Source of the DNA: Anthopleura xanthogrammica
Lineage: Eukaryota > Cnidaria > Anthozoa > Actiniaria > Actiniidae
DNA: 64,000 nt
Assembly: GCA_964019055.1 (NCBI GenBank)
Contig: OZ025222.1
Span: 64,501 to 128,500, forward strand
Reading direction: 5' to 3'
This document shows, piece by piece, positions 44,080-55,638 of the stretch. The position numbers and the translations under genes are program-made. Position 1 is the stretch's first letter, and every line of letters begins with the position of its first letter. The notes beneath the pieces are model-generated. The model worked only from the letters and a program-made list of their open reading frames with translations. It ran no database searches and had not been told where the DNA came from.

Positions 44080-44152
44080 GAACCAAATACATCCTGGACC
44101 AGCTTGATTACCCTACAATGGACCTTAGAACCAAATACATCCTGGACCAGCT
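44080..44152. repeat. 49-bp direct duplication
   Basis: CTTGATTACCCTACAATGGA and ACCAAATACATCCTGGACCA recur in perfect tandem. Confidence 0.9.
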
Positions 44153-44253
44153 TCAGAATCATTTATGATTTGTACTCAAGCTAGACCAAAATGCACTAGA
44201 AACGGACCATAATCATTAAAGATGGTTGATTAAGATTAAGCATATTGTTTGAC

Positions 44254-45415
44254 TTACCCAAACTGCCTCATCCTCAAGTCACCTCGATTCGTGCCATACA
44301 CCAAGCCACACCCTACGACTGGATGCCAAAAGGCAGCATTCACACTGATATGGGATCCTCTTGAAGAGTCTTCTTCACTGAGAACTATACTGTGGATTGG
44401 CTGTGTATTTGAATGAATATAGAAAATGTCAGGACATGATGACCAACAACTATGATGTATGATTAATGATTTATTTATGTACACTGGGATGGAGGTCAGC
44501 CACAGGACTCAAGCATGCCAGTGCAGTAATGGTAAGGGGGTGTAATAATATCATCGCATCCTCAAAAGATTTTTACTCTACCGTTTTCAATTCTGTAGCG
44601 GTTAAGTCACTGTCTTCATCAGGTGTAAGTTTGAATACTTGTGCCATCATCTAAACAAACAAATGAACGAGTGAATAACCTAGTTAACTCATTGTAATTT
44701 AAAGTTGTATCTGACTTGTAATGTTACATTTTTTGAACAGACATTTCGGTCTAAACAAAGACCTTTATCACTGTAACTAAAGACGTTTGCACGAGCAAGT
44801 TGAAGGACCTTATAGTGCGCAATGATGCTAGAATGCTAGGTAGATAGTTGACCCCTCTGTCCATCACAGCCATGCCATCCAAGTCAAAATCATGTCCAGT
44901 TGAGAGGGAGTGTTGCACTAGCTTTGATGTTGGCGAGTTGTTAGTGATGGGCCTTGTGTGTTAATCTAGTTACTGTTACCCTGTAATCCATCTAATATCA
45001 CCATGTTACAATACTTTACCTGTTGTGATGTCAAATGCCAGTGAATACGCCTGGCTGCCAGTCCAACAACAACATGAGTATTTAAGGGCGAAAGGCTGAC
45101 AGAAATGGCATTTGGTCCTGGAGAAATATATGGTTATAACAGGTAGGTCAATATGGTACTATATATTAGCAATGGCAAACATCATGGCTAGCAACAATCA
45201 ACCCAAATAAAGATAATTAAAATTTTTACCAAATTTCTTGGTAAAAAGACATTGTCCAAAGGAACTCTTTTTCAAGGAATAGACTCCAAGCATCCCATCA
45301 TCAGGGAATCCCAGAGCACTTGGAACAAATGCTGCAAGTAGTGTTCCATCAGCTGAGAGATCACAGCTTGCATCATTATGGATCTTACAGCATGGGACAA
45401 TCACATTGGTTTTGC
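44254..45415 (-). CDS. AMBRA1: AMBRA1 exons 8-11, C-terminal WD40 half
   Basis: Exons 8-10 follow the vertebrate protein closely ([43 protein letters not shown]). Exon 11 ends [17 protein letters not shown], then TAA. That stop is part of a perfect donor (TTTGG/GTAAGT at 44257). A strong acceptor (TGTTTATTTCCAG) at about 44019 would add only G-V-E-P before a stop. Either way the tail is very short. Confidence 0.85.
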
Positions 45416-48400
45416 CTGATGATGTCAAAAGAACAAAAGTTATGAGAATATTTTTCCTTAAATTCTAGGGCAAGCTAGGACAACCTTAGAACTACAATAA
45501 GCACATGTAGCGACTTACCATCCTTCAGGTTTGGCATTCTAAATTTTGAAAAGTCCCATAGCTGTAGTCTATGAGTTGTATTGATGATGTTACTGGCAAC
45601 AGCACCTTCACCACTACCAGCAAATGCCCCTGCAATAGCCCTGTTGATTGCCGTTCTTAGTGCCATCTGAGGACCTTCATTGGTGCCATTAGCAATCACC
45701 ACAGCAGTGTGGACATGTCTAAAGGTGCGAGCTGTTGCTGTTGCTATAGCAGTACCAGATCCTGATTGATTGGAAAGAGATGAAAGGCTTGAACTGTAAT
45801 TTGAACCATGTGCAACATAACTTGTCCTTGAGCTTGTTCCTCCCACATTAATGACAGAACCAACTCCAGATACAAAGTTACCGTCATTCTGTGAAGCCCC
45901 GGTAGAGCCATACTGGACTGAATCACTTCCAACCATGTCAATTGATACACTGGAATCACTTTGATTTCTAGACGTTTCCATTGGTAAAACACTGATGCTC
46001 TGGGAAACATCATCATTTCTTGATCCACTGGTATTAGACTGTATTAAATCATTAGAAAAATTCAAAATCCTACTTGAGAGCATGCTACTTGATGCTGGAG
46101 GGCTGTCTCCATAAGCAATACTTGATGATGAACTAGATGATGATGATGACGAGCTAGATGATGATGATGAGCTAGATGATGATGATGAGCTAAATGATGA
46201 TGATGGAGATGGTGATGAAGGTCTAACTGCTGAAGAAGATGATGATGATGAGGAGGAGGGGGAAGGCGAGGAGGAGGATGAAGATGAAGGTTCACCAACT
46301 CTACCAATACTCATACTTTCAGTAGTATTGGCTGGATTGAACACTGTATTAGAGCGTCCAACATCAGTAGGGTCATTATCCATCTCTGATGTATCAATAT
46401 TCCAGTCACCACCCTCACGGTCTCTTGGACGGAATATTGCAAATACACCTCTGTAGTTCCTAGGCTGTCTTCTTCTTCTCGAGGATGGTTCTGTCTCATC
46501 AGATTGAGGTGGTTGTGTGTTTGAAGTAGATGTGGTTGCACCTGAATCACCCTGAGATGTTTGCTGCATGATGTACTGTGACACTTGGTCACTATCCAAC
46601 TGTGTGCAACTAACAGACTGTAATAGCTGGTCCACAGAAGCCTGAGTCCTACAAAAAGATGCAGCAACAGCTCAGTTAATTATATGACATACATTAGCTA
46701 ACTAACAGTACGACTATAAGACAATACTGCTGCAACAGTTCAGTGACCATGGTATATGACATCACGATATGACATAACAACAGGAAAATACTCACAAAGA
46801 CTACTGAGTAAACTCAAAGATGGAAGGGGGGCTTAGCTTTGAAAATATAATAAACTAGTGTGTATAAGACTGAAAGATGGGACTTAAACATTTAGTGGAT
46901 ATTAGCTAAACATGGAGGGGTTAAAGCCCCCCAGGCCCTCCCCCCTGCGTGGTCCCTGACTCTCAGTACATACTGACCTGTTTTCCTGGGCATTAGTTAA
47001 ACATGGAGGGGTTAAAGCCCCCAGGCCCTCCCCCCTGCGTGGTCCCTGACTCTCAGTACATACTGACCTGTTTTCCTGGGCATTAGTTAAACATGGAGAG
47101 GCTAAAGCCCCCCAGGCCCTCCCCCCTGCGTGGTCCCTGACTCTCAGTACATACTGACCTGTTTTCCTGGGCATTAGCTAAACATGGAGGGGTTAAAGCC
47201 CCCCAGGCCCTCCCCACCCCTGTGTATTCCCTAACTCTTAGTATATACTGATACTCAAAAATCAACTTCTAAATTCCAATTGGAATGTAGTGGAGGAAGA
47301 GCCACTCTGTGGATTCAACTGTTAATTCTCATTTACTGACCTGTTTTCCTGGGCATTAGCCTCCTGAAAAGAGAGATTGATAACAATTAACATTTGGTGT
47401 AAAATCTATATTTAAAATAGTACCTTCAGTACTGTAAGATTGTGGGGACAAACCAATGCTTAGGAAGAAAAAGGCCTAGACTGCAGGTCAATGGCACTCA
47501 TCTTCAAGGGAATCTTAAAACAGGAAGGAGTATTCAAAATGAGCAGCCTATCATGTACCAAGTAGTTGACAGCAGTCCACTGGGTTACCCAGGGTTACTT
47601 GCTAAGTTTAGTGTACTATTTATGAAAGGTCAGAATATGTGGGAAGGGGGGAAAGTAAAAGGTTTAGCCTGATGAACACAGGAATAATACTGCCATGGGT
47701 TAATAGCTAGTATGCCAAATTAAGATACTGTACATATATAAACACCTTGTGATCTTACCGTTTGGTTGCAGTTTGTAATGCCAGTCAAAATATAATCCCC
47801 TAAAGGAGAAAACTTGACCAACCTACGAAAAGGACAACAGTTTAAGTGCTACCCTTGACAAACAATTAAGGTCAACCGTATCTATCATAATCTTATTACA
47901 GTAGCTACATCAGGTTGATATTATTACACACCTGACTTTCTCTTCAACATGGTTGGTTTGTAAACAAGCAAAAGGTTGCGGCTGATCCCATTTCCAAAAA
48001 TACAGCTTATTACTGGTTGCTATTAGCAACACATTATCTGTGGGATGAAAAGCTACTGATGCTATTGCAGCTCTGTCTGGTGGAACAAACACTTCACAGC
48101 CACCCTTAGAACAACAGATAATAATAATAAATTAATAGATACAAAATGAAAAAAGATGGACGAATCATTAATGTATAATTGCAGATATGGGATATAATAC
48201 ATTCCTTAAATTTCACTTTTGCTAATTGATACTGTTAAGTATCTGTGCTTTAGTTAATTATAATCTGAGAAGAATTCTCCAGAAAAGTGACATTTACCAT
48301 TAAATCCCAAATCCTGACTTCGCCTGCAAGACAGCCAGAAGCAAGAAGGTTGTTACTTGAGGGGTGGAACACTATACACCATGGTGTTCTTGGGTGACCC

Positions 48401-51076
48401 ACAAGAGTACGTATGCTTTTTCCAGTAAAACTGTCTGTTATTCTAATTGAATGGTCACCATGAGTTGATGCCATTTTACTCCTGAAAAGAACAACAGTAG
48501 TTAAGACACTGTTACACTGTGCAATATTCTCAGCAACTTGTCTCACAATGCTAGAAAATGAATAGAGTTGCAGGTTGCCAAGTGAGGTGTTAAACTACAA
48601 AGTGATATCAGCAACTTGCAATGACTTGAAATATCTAGATATACAGTACCCTACAATTGTGAGAAAAGTTGCTGGAGGCTAGGGGTGATACACAGCTGTC
48701 CAATAATGGTTTTGCCAATTTGTGCAATCTCTTGTGAAAAGTAGAACAGACTACTTCATGCAACATTATATATATGTGCAACAATATAAATTGCAAGACA
48801 ACCCACCTGTTACAATTTTTTGTTCAATTCTCCAGTAACTTGTCTCATGTACATGCAACACTGTTGAACACTGTTGTGAGACACGTTACTGAGAAAATTG
48901 CACATTCATATAGATAGATATGTTTATTTGCACTTTACAAGAAACAATAATTATAATGTTGAATTTAACAATCTGTAAGCTAGCTGTAAATATAATATAT
49001 AAATTTTACATTTATAGAAAAGAGTATAACAAAGTGTAAAAGCCTTACATTATTGGGTCCCAAACAATATCTCTCTCTTACTTAAAACTTAATAACATGT
49101 AATTTCATATACTGGAGAATTAAGGCACATAAAATGTGGATGATATATATTGATTAGTTTTTATTCATTAAAGAGTTCTTTTTATTGCAACCTGTCATTT
49201 CTAATAATTGATTCATGCCTCTTCTATGTTTATATTATTAATTGCAATTATGTTACATCTTTCTAGAAAATCCATAAATTAACATCTTGACAATATATGT
49301 ACCGTAGCCATTTTGATTTATTTGCTTTTATATTCTACTGAATCATTTAGACTAACTTTTCTGAAATCAACCTTCAGTGAACAATTATGGAATTACTTAC
49401 TTGTCAAGGCTAAAACAAACAAGAAACGTTGATCGTGGAGAGCCTGATAAACTACATTTCTGAAATCATAAAAATTCATATTGTAATTAATTATAATATA
49501 ACAATTAAGCCAAAGGTGCTCACAATCACTGTATTCAAGGTTTCAGAAGTAAATATTTCGATTGCTTTTATTCACTCCATATGATATATAAACAAGATAG
49601 GAGAAAATATTTTAGCTTAAGCATTTTCGTTTTTTGTTTTTGAAAAACATTCATTTTTCAATATTGAATCCCTGCACTTGACATTCATGATTCAATATCA
49701 ATTTCAAAAATTACAATTTCAATATTATATGACACACTAGCGAGAATGTGGCCTTCATTTCTATTCAAGTGAAACAGCTGCATGGAGCACTGCTGGATCA
49801 AGAGAGGAAATTCTGCTTTGGTAATTATGAAAGAGAACATGTAGTCTAAAGGTAAGACCTTGACCTTTATGTATTATTTAACATGTTTCATCAAAGGACA
49901 AAGCGTTTATCAGACATGACAAGCAGCATTTAAATCACAAACAGGTACATTAAATTATGTCATCTGATATGTGGTACAAAAGCCAACAGACAAAATACAA
50001 ATCTTGCTTCAGAAAAAGCTATGGAACAAAAAACAAAAATGTGAAAATGAAAATAATTTGTACCTCAAATAACAATAAGTCATAAATGAATACTGCATGA
50101 TTAGCTTATTTGTAAGGCTTTTATGAAATATTAATTGTATCTTTAAAACCAATATTTTAATAACTTAAAGTTTCATAATAAAAAAAAATGATACAATTTG
50201 TATAAGTTGAATATTGGTCAAGGTCAGGATATGATATTTCCTTGGGATGTTGATAATGATGTCACATGCATGATAGTCATGGCACGTCTGACTGCAGGTC
50301 AAGGTTACCAAGGACATAACCTTGATAAAACTGACAGATAGATATTACAACAAAGATTATATCCAAAATACTCCCTTTTAATGTTCAATTTTGTAGATCA
50401 TAATAAAAGGATTCTAAGTAAAATTTGATCGATTAAAGCATGTATTAGATGCATAAAAATTGTTCAATTTTACACGTTCTCATCAGAAAAACATCTTGTC
50501 TACGTATGAATAAGCGGCCAACAACTTAGATCGAAAGTCAAATACTCAGCCAGGGGGGGAGGGAGGGAGTGATATGACCGATATAAGCTTATAAGCATAC
50601 ACACTACAACCTTTGCACAATAGCTTATTACGTAAAAATGTCGTAAGTCTTATAATTATGCGTGTATGCTTTCTGAAGGCTAAGGTCGATAGTACAGGAT
50701 CTTCACAAAAAAAAGAAAGAAAGCTGCCATTATAAGAGAAAATAATATATGAAAAGAACTCTAAGACTTCGAAGCATGTAAAAACAATTAAAATAAGTAA
50801 TACCTTTAAGCTTATATTGTTTTGTTTGGTTCAAAACTGTCACACAATTCAGATTTAAAATGAGCATAAAATAACCTTGATTTGTTGCTATCGTACCTTT
50901 TCTGTGAAACAAGAAGAAGCAGTTCGATCTTCTACAAAAGACAACACATCTTTGTGATCATTCGTCAAACCAAAACCTTTTTCACGCCGCAACAAAGCGT
51001 GGAAAAGCCCTCGTCGAGCCATGACGTTCGTCCTTTTCGCCTTCTTCATTTTGACCGGCGAGTTGCTGATGAACAA
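44254..51076 (-). CDS. AMBRA1: AMBRA1 (activating molecule in Beclin-1-regulated autophagy)
   Basis: Eleven coding exons: 50897-51076, 49401-49459, 48298-48481, 47932-48104, 47759-47822, 47341-47363, 45519-46648, 45230-45415, 45020-45117, 44582-44650 and 44254-44400. They encode about 770 residues with all phases consistent. AMBRA1 is a WD40 scaffold in autophagy initiation and a DDB1-CUL4 substrate receptor. The N-terminal WD40 half ([67 protein letters not shown]) and the C-terminal half ([44 protein letters not shown]) flank a long disordered insert, as in vertebrate AMBRA1. Human AMBRA1 is about 1300 residues and has a long C-terminal tail that is absent here. Confidence 0.93.
45519..46648 (-). 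CDS. AMBRA1: AMBRA1 exon 7, disordered insert with poly-Ser tract
   Basis: This 1130-nt exon encodes about 377 residues of Ser/Gln/Asn/Thr-rich low complexity between the two WD40 halves. A poly-Ser stretch of about 60 residues (46115-46290) is encoded by a TCA/ATC-type repeat. The exon ends with [16 protein letters not shown], where the WD40 fold resumes. In vertebrates the matching insert carries interaction sites; none was clearly recognised here. Confidence 0.9.
46906..47215. repeat. About 88-bp tandem repeat containing AMBRA1 microexon 6 end and donor
   Basis: Three to four units. On the minus strand each carries CTAATGCCCAGGAAAACAG followed by GTCAGTA, the last 19 nt of the 23-nt microexon and its donor. 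A SINE tail fragment (47256-47286) sits between the array and the microexon. Confidence 0.93.
47341..51076 (-). CDS. AMBRA1: AMBRA1 exons 1-6, N-terminal WD40 half
   Basis: Exon 1 (ATG 51076) is Lys/Arg-rich; a second in-frame Met lies nine codons in. Exons 2-5 carry the first WD40 blades. The exon 3 acceptor leaves phase 2, producing the LDK-SKMASTH junction that parallels vertebrate SPDRTLLASTH. Exon 6 (47341-47363) is a 23-nt microexon encoding EANAQEN. Intron 1 (49460-50896) and intron 2 (48482-49400) show no other genes. Confidence 0.92.
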
Positions 51077-51960
51077 TAGATTACTGTGCTAGTTTGTGCC
51101 TCGAACTAAAATCTTGTAAAACATCCTTGATTTCGAGGTCGATGTGCATTATCAAAAACTGTTCTTCATATTGAAGTGGCTCGTAGATCGGTCTTTCTAG
51201 ATCTACATATATATGCCTCCCACGCATAGACGCACTTTCAATGCAAAATATTCCAAGCAGTTCAACACTTTTCTATTGATTCTTTCTAACGTGATCAATA
51301 GATATTGAACGAGATATTTTAGAAAGAAAACTCCAGAAAGGCACTATATGCAGTAAAGTATATTCAGTGTGGTGGCTTATCTAGTGAAAATGGTCCAAAT
51401 TTCTTGACTTCCTTGTGAAGTATTCACGACAAGAATGCGACACTCGCCGCGTGCATCAGAAATCTATTCCATACACCACTGACTACTATATACAAACACT
51501 GCTGGCTCATATCCCCACACCCTCCCCCAGGGGGTATATAGATAAAACACTGAAAAATATTTGCGAATCTTGTAATAATAAATTTGTGTAAGATGTTTCA
51601 GGGAACAAATAATAAATTTAATCCAGTATTTCAGAAAAGAAAATGAAAGACAAAATATTTGAAAACCAAATCATATTTTTTTTGTAAAGAATAAAACAAA
51701 GTAATTCATAGATCTAGGATGAATAAATTTCAAAAGTAATTTTACAATTTTCAATATATTCTGGACTTTTTTGGGGAAAGAAAGAAAGAAAGAAAAGAAA
51801 AGAAAAGAAAAAGAAGATAAGTTGCGCCCACATTTTTAAAATAGCTTGCGGTTTTCCTAGTAAGCATGCGCAGTATGTTATCATACGTGGCTGCGAATTT
51901 GAAAATTGTTGAAGTTTTGTTGGAAATTCTCGTCAAATCTTTCATAATTTATCCCTCAAA
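51077..51960. promoter_or_regulatory. Bidirectional promoter region AMBRA1/GOLT1
   Basis: The start codons are 884 bp apart, on opposite strands. An NRF1-type half-palindrome GCATGCGCA lies at about 51864, roughly 95 bp before the GOLT1 ATG. No TATA box was seen at a sensible spacing. Shared control is inferred from the layout. Confidence 0.55.
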
Positions 51961-54060
51961 ATGATTCCAATAACGGATTTACAGAGTAAGTAGGATTCAA
52001 CATCGTATATTTTATCAGTATTTGTGTTAATATATTTTTTCTGCCTGTTTTTCTTGTAGAAATCGGCATCGGAGTGACGGGGTTTGGGATGTTTTTCTTG
52101 TTTTTCGGTGTTGTGTTGTTTTTTGACAAAGGACTTTTAGCCATTGGAAATGTGAGTTTTATTTCTTTATTACTGTATATTATACATATTTCTGTGATAT
52201 TCTATGAGGTATTATCTCCATTATTCTACATCAAAGGGGTATTGTAAGTGCTGTAATGTGCTTGTGTCAGTCAAAGATCAATGAATGAGCAATTCACTGG
52301 TCGGTCAGCTGATATCATTGCTGTCTGCAATATCTTTTACCTCAAGTTAACTAAACATTAGTATACTTTTCTGATAGACATTATGCATGTTGCAGAATTA
52401 ATTTACAGTGTAATATGATGATAATTATGAAGCATGTCATTGATATGGTATGACAATAACTAGTGGTTTCTCTGCCCTCCAGTCCATTTTGACATTTTAG
52501 ATTTTTTTAATTTTACAATTGATGTTATTTCAATTTTCCAAGCTTTTCAGTCTATATGTGCCAATTGACTTACCCAGGTTTAGGCGAACCCCTTTCTGTC
52601 AAAACAGCAAACACCAATACTGCAACCCCCCATCCCCCCCCCCCCCCAAACTATTAGCCCTCCCAGTTATAAGCTCAATAGTTTGCAAATGCAAATATCC
52701 TTCCAGTTATGAGCCCCCCATTGCTATAGGCCCACCACCTATATGGTATCTCCTGTTCATTTCATTGATGCACATAAAACATTGACTGGGAAGATAATGG
52801 AAAGAAATAAAAGTTTCCTCTTCATCCTCAACTCTTCCTCACCCCCCTCCTGGTTATCTAAGCCATCCTAGTGTTTAAGCCTACCAAAAACCTTATGAAT
52901 GAGTATATTTGTATGGGGCATGTCCACATGGACTACGAGTCTACTCATGCTCTGTTGAAGCTATTAAATAAAATAAATAAATAAAAATAAATAAGCCCAG
53001 GGTTTATAGGTACATGTAAGTGTATGATGACAAGATACAGTATGTTTTGGTTGATTGTTTTTTTACAGTGCAACTGCTACATGTATAACCAGGGTCACAG
53101 CAACAACCTGACAACCAATTAAGATGTAGAATAGAATTCTTTTTTGATGGCGTCTGATTGGATTAACTAGCCAAAGTTGGAATGCATTGTTTTGATTCTA
53201 ATTTTGATTGGTTCTTGTTGTGTAAGTGGTCCTGGTTATTAGTAGTCGCACTGCAAATTGTCTCTAGAAATCTATTGTAAAAATCCAATAAAGCAAAGCG
53301 ACAAAACCTATTCTTAAAATAGTTGTTATCACAATGGTAATGTTTATAAACATTGCATCCACCTATAACCAGGATTGTTTGGTAACCTCTAAACCCCAAA
53401 GTAATACACTTAGGAGTTCCATTGATTTGGTGTTCATTTTCATCTTTTTATAGATATTATTTATATCTGGTCTAGCTTTGGTCATTGGTCTGGAAAGAAC
53501 ATTTAGGTTTTTCTTTCAAAAGCACAAATTACGTGCGAGTTCCTGCTTTCTTGGAGGAATATTAGTGGTTTTATTTGGTTGGCCTCTCGTAGGAATGATT
53601 ATAGAAACCTATGGATTTGTATTATTATTTAGGTAAGTACCAGTACATAGATTGTGTCACTATGGAAACTTCTGTCTGCTTATTTCAAGAATGTCCACCA
53701 TATCCATATTCTCTATTGATTGCTAAAGGAATTGATTATATCATTCTTTTCTTTCCATTTTTTATACCCACTTATCTTTTTTTTTACTTTCTATATTTCA
53801 GTGGTTTCTTTCCAGTTGTTGTAAATTTTCTAAGAAGAGTACCCATTATCGGCAATATCTTAAATCTTCCAGTTATAAGTACAGTAAGTATTAACGGTCT
53901 GTAAACTGCCAGCTAACTAAGCTACCGGTATGATCTATGGATCATATACCTGGGCTGCTTTCAAATATAATGATTGAAATCTTTTAACTAATACTTTGAA
54001 TGTATTTGTTTTCAGATTGTTAGTAGAATAGCTGGGGAACAAGGAAATTCTATGGTTTGA
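51961..54060 (+). CDS. GOLT1: GOLT1 (Got1-like Golgi vesicle transport protein)
   Basis: Five exons: 51961-51985, 52060-52151, 53454-53632, 53802-53883, 54016-54060, for a protein of 140 residues. Length and sequence fit the GOLT1/Got1 family (animal members about 138 residues). The opening MIPITDLQKIGIGVTGFGMF is typical. Four hydrophobic segments follow (FFLFFGVVLFF, ILFISGLALVIGL, FLGGILVVLFGWPLVGMIIE, GFVLLFSGFFPVVVNFL), separated by a short basic loop (FRFFFQKHK). Got1 acts in ER-Golgi and endosome-Golgi membrane traffic. Whether it is GOLT1A or GOLT1B is not decidable in an early animal. Intron 2 is 1.3 kb and shows no other feature except a C-run at 52627-52647. Confidence 0.95.
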
Positions 54061-54687
54061 GAGATTATAGACTTAAAAGAAAACATTATATCTTCCAAAA
54101 ACATCTGAAAATGTCTTTAAAAATGTGCAATCCCCAGTGGCATGTCACATCTAAGTGTATATACTGTACATCCAGTATTGACAGCAGATGCACATGTGTT
54201 TATCTTTCTATGTCATTCTCCCTCATCTTCATCTACATTTTGATGATGGTAGCATCACCTGGAGTAGAACAGATTGCGCATAAAAAGGAATTACAAACAG
54301 TTGCAATCTTGTTATGTATTGTTGATGATTTGCCACCCAAACCAACAGTGATACATTGATAATAATCACTGGAAAAAGTCAACAATAATTATCTAAACTG
54401 CATAGCCTGATGAGAATAGGACCCAATACTGAACTGTGAGGCACACCACAAGAAACAGTTAGCATATCAGGTTTGGTTTAGGGAAGGAAGTCAGGAAAAC
54501 AGGAAAAGGAAAGAGAGTTAATCCCCTTAAAAAAGGGCACAGTTATAGACCCCTTGCAGCATGCTGGAATGCAGCCCAATTTGGAGGTCAAAACAAAAGT
54601 TCCTAATTCTCAGGAGATTGAAATTCTTTTGTTTTGTCATCCAAATTGAGCTGGTAGACGTCACATGAAAGGGGTCTATAGTGGCTA

Positions 54688-55166
54688 CCTTATTACATGA
54701 AATTTTCGCGACACTTTAATTTCACGATTTCAAAAAATCTCGAAAAATAAGTGTCGCGAAGATATAATGACACGACAATTAAGTGACCCTCCATTTTTGA
54801 GAAAGTAAAGAACTTAATGACCATTCAAAAGCAAGCATGTATAAAAGACGTTGTTACTGAGAACCAAGTACTAGCGCCTATTGTTCCTGAACAACAATGA
54901 ATGATTGGAAAAATAGTCAATATACTAAAGTCAAAACCATGGAGCTAATGTGAAATTTTTTAATGTTACGTAGTAAAGTGGGTTTTTTCTAAAGGAATTT
55001 TTGGCGCATTTGGATACGAATTCTAAATGATTTATTCAATAAAATCGCGAAATTAAAGCGATCAAGAATATGTTGTTTTCGCAAAATCGCGAAATTAAAG
55101 TGTCGCGAAGTATGCGACCTCCAAAATCACGAAATGAACGTGTCGCTAAAATGTCATGTAATAAGG
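54688..55166. mobile_element. TA-flanked MITE with 27-bp terminal inverted repeats
   Basis: CCTTATTACATGAAATTTTC at the left end matches the right end inverted, 25 of 27 bp. TA dinucleotides flank both sides (54686, 55167). The interior holds several GCGAAATTAAAGTGTCGCGA-like subrepeats and no coding region. TA duplication suggests a Tc1/mariner-type transposase mobilised it. Confidence 0.82.
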
Positions 55167-55638
55167 TATTCAGTATCTGTTATTACTGTAGGTACTTTAT
55201 GTAAATAATAAGCTGTTCAATAAAACGAAAATTTGGTTTTAAAGATCTTCTTAACTAATCTTTTGCTAGAATTTGTTTTCTTGTATATGTATGACTGCTT
55301 TTCTCGTATAGACATGCAAAGTATAGAATAATAGACAGTGGCTGACCAGTTTTTAGTGGAGCACTATATTTTGGTGCATGATTTCCTATGGAGTCAGGTA
55401 TATAGAAACTGTTTAGAAGATTGTTTTGTAAATTCTAAAAGGTTGTTTTGATTATGATATGGTTGGGTTCTTCAACGTTATTAATATCCTTCACTGTGAC
55501 GTTAGACACCCATTTTGCAATGTACGATATTCTCGAGGTATCGTGCTGTCGGGACTTCAAAGGTATTCCAACAACACCGGTTTCCCGCTTATCATTTCTT
55601 AACACGTCCATGCTTGCCCTGCATTGTACAACTTGGAA

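Noticed and set aside
46902..47265. Minus-strand frame with repeated NAQENRS peptide as a coding repeat
   Set aside because: It is the AMBRA1 microexon 6 copies read through the intronic array; only the first junction is needed for the gene model.
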